From NCBI GenBank assembly GCA_034505495.1, contig JAPDQV010000005.1:64115-128114 (forward strand): a stretch of DNA of 64,000 nt, given 5' to 3'. This DNA comes from a candidate division KSB1 bacterium (lineage in GTDB: Bacteria > Zhuqueibacterota > Zhuqueibacteria > Residuimicrobiales > Krinioviventaceae). Below, in pieces: positions 59,160-64,000 of the stretch. How positions within the stretch are numbered: position 1 is the stretch's first letter; the number at the start of each line of letters is the position of its first letter. The translations under genes and the position numbers were made by a program. The notes below the pieces were generated by a model, which did no database searches, was not told where the DNA came from, and saw nothing but the letters and a program-made list of their open reading frames with translations.

Positions 59160-59217
59160 GTATAACGGTCAGGTTCAGCCGCGTAAGGACCTTGTCGGCT
59201 GCAACCCGTTGTTAGCC
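59160..59217 (-). repeat. attC-like palindrome (integron recombination site candidate)
   Basis: A 58-bp imperfect palindrome whose outer ends are GGCTAAC and GTTATAC (minus-strand reading), like the R'' (RYYYAAC) and R' (GTTRRRY) boxes. Inner boxes GGTTGCAGCCG and CGGCTGAACC pair with one extra base on one side, the pattern that marks attC sites. Length fits short attC sites. It overlaps the res stop codon, as in gene cassettes, and sits at the junction between the chromosomal-style and foreign-style DNA. Confidence 0.55.
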
Positions 59218-62049
59218 TCCCGAAGGTCCAGATACATTTGTCAACACATCCTTGATGTCGCCAGGGCTACGCACCACCGCCCATCGCCAGCGGCCAAAGC
59301 CGCCGTGCGCATTGACGGCCTGTATCCACTCGTCCAGGTAACGATGCTTGACGGCATCCTGCTCGCTCTCTTCGCCTTTGGTCTCCAGGATAAGCATCTC
59401 GCCGTTTGCCAGTCGCACCAGGAAATCGGGGCGATATTTGCGCACCACGCCCTGGTAGAGATAGGGAATCTCGAAGCCGAGATGGTCGTTCTTGACCCAG
59501 GCCCCCACCGCCTCGCTATTGTCCAGCGCAAAGGCGTCCGACGCCTCCCACGTGCTATCGTACACGCAGACGTTGATGTGTGACCTGGCCGTGCGGGCGC
59601 AGGGCTTGCCGGTGTACCAGGGCGTCATCTCGCCGGTCGAGCGGATGGGGTGGTCGCGGTCAAAGACCGGCTCCAGGCGCCCGGTGTTCTCCTGGCGGAC
59701 GGCGTCCAGCACGTGTTGGATGACGCGGCTCATGTTGAGGGTGATGATCAGGCGGCGGCGCAGGTCATCCTGATAGAAGAGCGGCGGGGTGATGTGGATG
59801 CGGTCGGAGCGGATGAACTGCTCGACAATGCGAATCAGTTGCGCCAGCAGAACGTCATGGCTGCCCCGCCATGAGGGCTTCATCTGATCAAAGACATCAC
59901 GCGCCGTCTCAAAGATGATGCGCTGGGTGCGGAATTCGGCCGCCAGACGTTCCAGTTCGATGCGGTCAACCTTCGTTACGTCTGGTTTACCTTCCAGGAC
60001 AGGTGCCAGTTCGGCGATTTGGGCCGTCTTGGCGGCATCCAGTTCCAGCGGCGAAAGATGCGCCCAGTCCACGGTAAGCCGGGGCTGCAAGACGTGTTCG
60101 ATGCGCACGACGTTCGGCCAGCGGATTTCGTAAGCGGCTTTGGCAGGGTCCACCTGCACCAGCGTTTTGGGCGCGGGCGGAGGTGGCGGGCCGCTTTCGG
60201 TGCTTTCGTGTGGCAGAAAGGTGAACGGCACGCCAAAGATGTTGACGTATTCGGGGTCGAACAGGCCGGTCTGCGGGTTGACTTCGTAGGAAGTGCGCCG
60301 CAGGCCGCGCCCGACCACCTGTTCACACAACAACTGGGACGTAAAGGCGCGCAGCCCCATGATGTGTGTGACGGTTTTGGTGTCCCAGCCTTCGGAAAGC
60401 ATGCCAACCGAGATGACGTTCTGGATGTGCTCGCCCGGCTGGCCGATTTTACCGACCGTATCCACCATCTGGCGCAAAAGCTCGGCTTTTTGCGCCGTGG
60501 TTAGTGGTTTGTGGTTAGTGGCTGATGGGGCATCGGTTGCACCATCGTCCTGTTCACTGTCCACCGACCACTGTTCACTATCCACCTCCTTCGCCTCGGC
60601 CTCTGCCAGCACCTTCGAGTCAATGTGCAGGATGCGCTGCGGGTCGCACAGTTCGTCAATCTGGATGCGACGGGAGTCGAAGGCGTGTTTGACGCGCGCC
60701 GCCGTCTCGACGCGGTTGGCGACGGTGATCATCACCGGCGGTGTGGGCAAACCGGCTGCCTGCCAGGCCTTGAGCGTCTCGCGCCAGTCGTAGCCGAGCA
60801 GGTAGTAGGCGTTCAGCACCAGGTCGGGCAGGGGTTCGTGCGGTTCGGCGCGGCGGTTCAGGTCGTCTTTGACGTCCGGGTCGTTGTAGATGTGGTAAAG
60901 GCGCGAGCGGTAGGTTTTGGCGTCCGGCACGGCGTCGTCGCGGATGACGACGCGCGGGGTCTTGACCAGGCCGGATTCGATGGCGTCGTTCAGCCCAAAG
61001 TCGCTGACGATCCAGCCAAAGAGGGTCTCCTCGCCGCTCTTGCCGCCGGTGGGCGCAAAGGGGGTGGCGGAGAAATCGTAACATTTGAGCAGGCCGCGGG
61101 CGCGGTGCAGGCGGTCGAGGCCGCCGATCCAGACGGTGGCTTCTTCGGCGCTGTCCTTCAGGTCGCGCTGACGCAGGTATTTGCCGGCCGCTTCGGGGTT
61201 GACGCGCCAGGCGTGATGGGCTTCGTCGTTGATGACCAGAAGGTTGCGGGCGTTTGCCATCTCGCCCAGCACCTCGCGGGCGTAGGCTTCGTCGCTCTTG
61301 GGGCCGCGCTTATCCACGCTTTTGCGCTTTTTCAGTTGCTCTTCGCTTTCCCAGGCCAGGGCGTGCCAGTTGCGCACCAGCACGCGCCCCTGGCGCAGTT
61401 TGTCGAGCAGGGCCGAGGGAACGATGTCGAAGGCTTCGTAGTAATTGCCCTCCGCCGTGGGGTACAACACCTCCAGCCGCTTTTTGACCGTCAGCCCGGG
61501 CGCAATGACCAGGACGTTCTTGGAGAAGCGGCTGTCCTGCGGGTTGACGACTTTGTTCAGCACCTGCCAGGCGATGACCATCGCCATCACAATCGTCTTG
61601 CCGGAGCCGGTGGCCATCTTGCAGCACTGACGGATAAAGTCGCCGCCGTCGGTGGGGATTTCGATGCCGGCGCGCTCGGCCGGCGATGCCTCGGTGAGCC
61701 AGATGAGCGTTTCGACGGCTTCCAACTGGCAGAAGAAGAAGCGCCGCCGGTCGAAGTCTTCGGGGTCCTGCCAGTGTTCGAGCAAACGTTTCGTGATGCT
61801 GGTGACGCCCGGATAGCCCGCCTCGCGCCAGGCCTTCAGGCGCGGGCGGATGGCATTGACCAGCGGAATCTCGACGAACAGGCCGGGGTCGTCAAAGGCT
61901 TTGGAGCCGGGCGTGGCGACCACGTAACCGGCCGGGCGGCGGCCTTCGGCCAGGTCGAAGAGTTTGCTGGCCGGGTCGTAGCGCCAGTGGTAGCGCGGCT
62001 CTTCGTAGGGCGAGTTGATGATGAGGCGGTCTATGGTGGCGCGGGGCAT
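59212..62049 (-). CDS. Type III restriction endonuclease Res-like SF2 helicase
   Basis: 945 residues. SF2 helicase motifs: Walker A KMATGSGKTIVMAM (near 145), Walker B INDEAHHAW (near 275), SATPF, and the helicase C motifs ISVGMLSEGWDTKTV and QVVGRGLRR. The C-terminal region has the PD-(D/E)XK-like stretch PDFLVRLANGEMLILETKGEESE, the endonuclease site. It would cut DNA lacking the modification set by Mod. Around residue 490-520 lies an in-frame insert (EVDSEQWSVDSEQDD ... HKPLTT) encoded by a repeat element. Its ATG overlaps the hepT stop (TGATG), so it is coupled to the genes upstream. Confidence 0.88.
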   Translation of the reverse strand: MPRATIDRLIINSPYEEPRYHWRYDPASKLFDLAEGRRPAGYVVATPGSKAFDDPGLFVEIPLVNAIRPRLKAWREAGYPGVTSITKRLLEHWQDPEDFDRRRFFFCQLEAVETLIWLTEASPAERAGIEIPTDGGDFIRQCCKMATGSGKTIVMAMVIAWQVLNKVVNPQDSRFSKNVLVIAPGLTVKKRLEVLYPTAEGNYYEAFDIVPSALLDKLRQGRVLVRNWHALAWESEEQLKKRKSVDKRGPKSDEAYAREVLGEMANARNLLVINDEAHHAWRVNPEAAGKYLRQRDLKDSAEEATVWIGGLDRLHRARGLLKCYDFSATPFAPTGGKSGEETLFGWIVSDFGLNDAIESGLVKTPRVVIRDDAVPDAKTYRSRLYHIYNDPDVKDDLNRRAEPHEPLPDLVLNAYYLLGYDWRETLKAWQAAGLPTPPVMITVANRVETAARVKHAFDSRRIQIDELCDPQRILHIDSKVLAEAEAKEVDSEQWSVDSEQDDGATDAPSATNHKPLTTAQKAELLRQMVDTVGKIGQPGEHIQNVISVGMLSEGWDTKTVTHIMGLRAFTSQLLCEQVVGRGLRRTSYEVNPQTGLFDPEYVNIFGVPFTFLPHESTESGPPPPPAPKTLVQVDPAKAAYEIRWPNVVRIEHVLQPRLTVDWAHLSPLELDAAKTAQIAELAPVLEGKPDVTKVDRIELERLAAEFRTQRIIFETARDVFDQMKPSWRGSHDVLLAQLIRIVEQFIRSDRIHITPPLFYQDDLRRRLIITLNMSRVIQHVLDAVRQENTGRLEPVFDRDHPIRSTGEMTPWYTGKPCARTARSHINVCVYDSTWEASDAFALDNSEAVGAWVKNDHLGFEIPYLYQGVVRKYRPDFLVRLANGEMLILETKGEESEQDAVKHRYLDEWIQAVNAHGGFGRWRWAVVRSPGDIKDVLTNVSGPSGG
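60497..60586. repeat. 90-bp miniature intervening element in res
   Basis: The left end carries two copies of GTGGTTAGTGG (60497-60507, 60511-60521). The right end carries CACTGTCCACC and CACTATCCACC, i.e. inverted units of the same kind. About 35 bp of other sequence lie between. The element is a multiple of three and keeps the res frame open, adding about 30 low-complexity residues between the conserved HIDSKVLAEAEA and KAELLRQMVDTVGKIG segments. It has no gene of its own. Confidence 0.65.
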
Positions 62050-62390
62050 CAGGCGTTTTCTCCCAGAGCGGCCTTGATAACGGCGATCAACGGCGGCAGC
62101 CCATCCTGAACTGTCTTCCAGAGGATATCCAGGTCTATGTCGAAATAGGCATGGACAAGCCGGTGCCGTATCCCCGTGATTTTCTCCCAGGGAATTTGCG
62201 GCAATTGCGCCCTGGTTTCTGCGCGGACCTGGTAGGCCGCCTCGCCGATGATCTCAATCGCTTTGACAAGCGCCCAAACCAGTTGCAGGTCATCATTGAG
62301 GTCGTCTCTGCGTTTGTTCCGGATGAATGCGCGGGCCTGCTCGGCCGCATCCAGCATGTGTTGGAGGCGGATACGGTCATCCGGCTGCAT
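62049..62390 (-). CDS. hepT: HepT-like HEPN toxin
   Basis: 113 residues of the HEPN/DUF86 family: [18 protein letters not shown] at the start, [14 protein letters not shown], and the nuclease motif [12 protein letters not shown] (R-x4-H-x-Y). In the known MntA-HepT pairs HepT is an RNase toxin and the Tyr of this motif is AMPylated by MntA. Overlaps mntA by 14 bp and its stop overlaps the res ATG. Confidence 0.92.
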   Translation of the reverse strand: MQPDDRIRLQHMLDAAEQARAFIRNKRRDDLNDDLQLVWALVKAIEIIGEAAYQVRAETRAQLPQIPWEKITGIRHRLVHAYFDIDLDILWKTVQDGLPPLIAVIKAALGENA

Positions 62391-62682
62391 ATTGCACCTC
62401 CGCCTCTTCCATCACCTGCCGGCGAAAATAACGGCTCAGGTCGCCGGGAGTGCGCAAATCCACTTTTCTGCCGTTCAGCAAGGATGAAAGTTCTTGCTCC
62501 ATGCCGGCAAGATCAAAGAGTGTTGGAATGCGATCCGGCTCAAATTCGACCAGCACATCCACGTCGCTGTCGGGACGAAAATCCTCCCGCAGCGCCGATC
62601 CGAAAATCGCCAGTCGTCGAATGCCGTGTTTTCGACAAAAAGCCGCAATTTGTTCACGCGGGATAGTTAGTGCAGGATTCAC
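62377..62682 (-). CDS. mntA: MntA-like minimal nucleotidyltransferase antitoxin
   Basis: 101 residues with the nucleotidyltransferase motif [20 protein letters not shown], an exact GS-x10-DxD. In studied pairs MntA transfers AMP to HepT and neutralises it. Its start overlaps the mod stop by 4 bp (ATGA). The placement between the modification and restriction genes is unusual. Confidence 0.92.
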   Translation of the reverse strand: MNPALTIPREQIAAFCRKHGIRRLAIFGSALREDFRPDSDVDVLVEFEPDRIPTLFDLAGMEQELSSLLNGRKVDLRTPGDLSRYFRRQVMEEAEVQYAAG

Positions 62683-64000
62683 GCTTCCACCTCGATCACT
62701 TTCATGCTCTCGATGCCCCGGTCATCCACGATCTTGACGGCGATGCGTTTGTATTCGCCCGGCTCGAAGGGCAGCGAGACCGTACCCCAGTAGGCGCGGA
62801 TGCGCTCGGGGTCAATTTCCGCCTTCAGGTTGCGGGCCAGTTTCGCCCAGGCTTCGTCGTCGGCCGCCAGGGGGAAGAAGACCTGGCGCGGGTAGAGGCT
62901 GCGCCCGTCATAGTCGGTGTCCAGCATCCAGAGGGCGATTTTGTCCTTGCCGCCCGATTCGAGCTGGCCGGTCCTGGTGTTGTAGTAATCAAAGCCGTTT
63001 ACAGTAACCTGGAAATAGTGGGTAGTGGATAGTGGGTAGTGGTCAGGGGTCAGCGCCGCAGCGATTTGATGAGCCCGCTCAGCAATTTCCCGATTTCTTC
63101 GCAATCGCTCAACAATGCTGTGACGTTCGGCTTGTCCAAAAGATTCAATGCTTCGCACAAAATCAGCAGCGTCTCCAATTCGGCCAGGGAACCCCGCGCG
63201 ATGCCCAGAAACTGGAGAAACTCCCCTGTGCTCTGTCGCGCCTGCCCCTCGGCGATGTTGGCCGGAATGGACACCGCCGCGCGTCTCATCTGCGATTGCA
63301 TCCCATAGGTCTCTTCTTTGGGCAATTGCGATGTAGAAAGATAAATCCGTTTGGCCAAGGCGACGGATTTCTGCCAGACTATCAACTCCCGATAACTTTG
63401 CAATGACGTCATACGGCGCCAACGTCTCCTTTCTGCTATCCACCAACCACCGTTCACTCCTTACTTCCACATCCGGCTGGCCGATGAGCCAGAAACTCTC
63501 GTTGCCGGCGCGCTTTTTCTTCAGGTCGTCGGTCAGCAGGTCGGCGTTCATCTGGACTTTGAGGAACTGCATCCCGGCCAGTTCTGGCTTCATTTCATCA
63601 ATGTCTTTGGCCGCTTCGGGATCAAACTGGAAGGCGGCGAAAACGAGCAGTTGCGGCCTGGGGACAAGATGACGGGCTTCTTCCCAGGCGCGCTCGACCT
63701 GCCGCGATTCAAGCGGGGCGTGTTCGGGGCCGAAGGAAACGGCGACGCGCAGGGGATTGTAGGCCGGGGCGTCTTCGCGGACGGAAGCGGCGCCCTCGGC
63801 GGAGGGACGGGTTTCGCCCACGGCGTGCAGGAAGCGGCAACCGGGGAGCGGCTCCAGGCGGCTAAAACGGATGTACTGCCCGGCCTTGCCGCGGATGCCG
63901 GTTTTGAGCAGCTCATCGCGCCATTCGGCCTGGCGCAGGGTTTCGCCGCTTCTCGCCGCTGTCGCGCCAAAGTGGTCAGTGAATAGTGAATCGTAGCCGG
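62679..64000 (-). CDS. C-terminal part of a type III DNA methyltransferase Mod, interrupted in frame
   Basis: The frame is open to the window edge, so the start and the DPPY/AdoMet motifs are outside. The visible C-terminal part reads [56 protein letters not shown], then after an insert [20 protein letters not shown] and [18 protein letters not shown]. Between QPDVEVR and [10 protein letters not shown] about 150 residues are encoded by an inserted element that contains another gene in a different frame. The apparent start at 63821 is a GTG internal to the real gene. Adenine-specific type III Mod, by neighbours and similarity. Confidence 0.85.
   Translation of the reverse strand, partial: GYDSLFTDHFGATAARSGETLRQAEWRDELLKTGIRGKAGQYIRFSRLEPLPGCRFLHAVGETRPSAEGAASVREDAPAYNPLRVAVSFGPEHAPLESRQVERAWEEARHLVPRPQLLVFAAFQFDPEAAKDIDEMKPELAGMQFLKVQMNADLLTDDLKKKRAGNESFWLIGQPDVEVRSERWLVDSRKETLAPYDVIAKLSGVDSLAEIRRLGQTDLSFYIAIAQRRDLWDAIADETRGGVHSGQHRRGAGATEHRGVSPVSGHRAGFPGRIGDAADFVRSIESFGQAERHSIVERLRRNREIAERAHQIAAALTPDHYPLSTTHYFQVTVNGFDYYNTRTGQLESGGKDKIALWMLDTDYDGRSLYPRQVFFPLAADDEAWAKLARNLKAEIDPERIRAYWGTVSLPFEPGEYKRIAVKIVDDRGIESMKVIEVEA
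63018..63032 (+). repeat. Terminal inverted repeat, left
   Basis: GTGGGTAGTGGATAG, matching the right repeat at 63436-63450 in inverted orientation at 13 of 15 positions. A further GTGGGTAGTGG copy begins at 63033. Confidence 0.7.
63050..63412 (-). CDS. Four-helix-bundle protein (23S rRNA intervening-sequence/Avd-like family)
   Basis: 120 residues from the ATG at 63412: [80 protein letters not shown] and the last helix. This is the S23/IVP four-helix-bundle family found in 23S rRNA intervening sequences and related to the Avd protein of diversity-generating retroelements. Here it lies inside mod, same strand, other frame. AAAGGAG precedes the start by 12 nt. Its stop (TGA) directly adjoins the terminal repeats. 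Confidence 0.88.
   Translation of the reverse strand: MTSLQSYRELIVWQKSVALAKRIYLSTSQLPKEETYGMQSQMRRAAVSIPANIAEGQARQSTGEFLQFLGIARGSLAELETLLILCEALNLLDKPNVTALLSDCEEIGKLLSGLIKSLRR
63436..63450 (-). repeat. Terminal inverted repeat, right
   Basis: CTATCCACCAACCAC on the plus strand, the imperfect reverse complement of the left repeat at 63018-63032. Confidence 0.7.

Larger units (their letters stand above)
63013..63463 (-). mobile_element. Intervening element carrying a four-helix-bundle gene, inserted in mod
   Basis: The ends are imperfect inverted repeats: GTGGGTAGTGGATAG (63018-63032, plus strand) and GTGGTTGGTGGATAG (the minus-strand reading of 63436-63450), 13 of 15 positions equal. The left end also has a second GTGGGTAGTGG copy. 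Inside is the four-helix-bundle gene. The whole insert keeps the mod frame open. Outer borders are approximate. Confidence 0.65.
59160..64000. mobile_element. Foreign-looking segment with type III R-M operon
   Basis: From the attC-like site to the window end all genes are on the minus strand and tightly coupled, by eye more GC-rich than the left part, and interspersed with GTGGNTAGTGG-type small repeats that I do not see elsewhere in the window. This fits a horizontally acquired defense island. A chimeric assembly is the alternative. Confidence 0.5.

Noticed and set aside
59037-59160. tRNA or small RNA between the giant gene and the attC-like site
   Set aside because: I looked for a cloverleaf and for a T-loop (GGTTCRANYC); the GGTTC there belongs to the attC-like palindrome and no acceptor stem fits.
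60625-62109. 494-codon plus-strand open frame across res
   Set aside because: It is antisense to the Res helicase, whose motifs are clear; the high GC content keeps this frame open. No family motif is visible in it.
63050-63412. The four-helix-bundle gene as Avd of a diversity-generating retroelement
   Set aside because: No reverse transcriptase or template/variable repeat pair is visible in the window; the inverted ends fit an intervening element better.

Overview
The window looks like a contig from an uncultured Gram-negative bacterium of the FCB (Fibrobacteres-Chlorobi-Bacteroidetes) superphylum, perhaps a KSB1/Calditrichota/Ignavibacteria-like lineage. The clues are two secreted proteins with C-terminal 'PNPFN' type IX sorting domains, a GWxTD-domain protein, a DUF5683 protein, a short RpoD-type sigma factor lacking region 1.1, a type III glutamine synthetase, and a folB-folK-deoxynucleoside kinase order. 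The phylum assignment is inference; no rRNA gene is present.

Layout. 1-8 kb: start of a Tat-exported protein, a DoxX/TIM-barrel fusion, a GH51 arabinofuranosidase, a CAP lipoprotein, an MFS transporter, a GH5 lipoprotein and a lactonase-like propeller. 8-15.2 kb: a nitrogen-assimilation module made of a GAF-AAA+ sigma-54 activator facing a sigma-54 promoter, then PII, Amt, a TorF-type porin, a second odd PII and GlnN. 15.5-20.6 kb: a TPP riboswitch with thiC, then an acyltransferase, thioredoxin-like, thioesterase, pseudouridine synthase and NIPSNAP genes. 20.6-25.3 kb: a MacAB-like exporter without its ATPase, and the sigma factor. 25.5-38.5 kb: one long minus-strand run of touching genes that mixes purine synthesis (purF, purN, purH), an isoprenoid-lipid set (UbiA prenyltransferase, ferredoxin, geranylgeranyl-reductase-like flavoprotein, CDP-alcohol phosphatidyltransferase), ftsY, rimO, a GWxTD protein and an LD-carboxypeptidase. 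38.7-44.8 kb: a Na+ symporter, a GAF/HD-GYP protein, a 56-residue membrane peptide, a deoxynucleoside kinase, folK and folB. 45-51.6 kb: an arabinoxylan-degradation cluster (tandem CE1 esterase, GH51, GH30, GH43). 51.7-59 kb: a 2,428-codon surface protein with SGNH, FG-GAP and ten Ig-like repeats.

59.2-64 kb differs in style from the rest (by eye more GC-rich, with small repeats). It is a translationally coupled mod-mntA-hepT-res operon: a type III restriction-modification system with a nucleotidyltransferase/HEPN toxin-antitoxin pair between mod and res. A 58-bp attC-like palindrome overlaps the end of res, exactly at the junction with the rest of the contig. The mod gene is interrupted, without loss of frame, by a ~0.45-kb element. 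That element encodes a four-helix-bundle (23S-IVS/Avd-like) protein and has imperfect terminal inverted repeats built from GTGGNTAGTGG units. A 90-bp element with the same kind of ends, but no gene, sits in frame in res. This pair is the best candidate for an undescribed system in the window: a full and a miniature intervening element that insert into coding sequence and leave it open.

In the xylan cluster the enzymes remove acyl esters (CE1), arabinose (GH51, GH43) and cut the xylan backbone (GH30), with GH5 and the MFS transporter near the left end as likely partners. In the nitrogen module the sigma-54 activator probably drives PII-Amt, and GlnN assimilates the ammonium.
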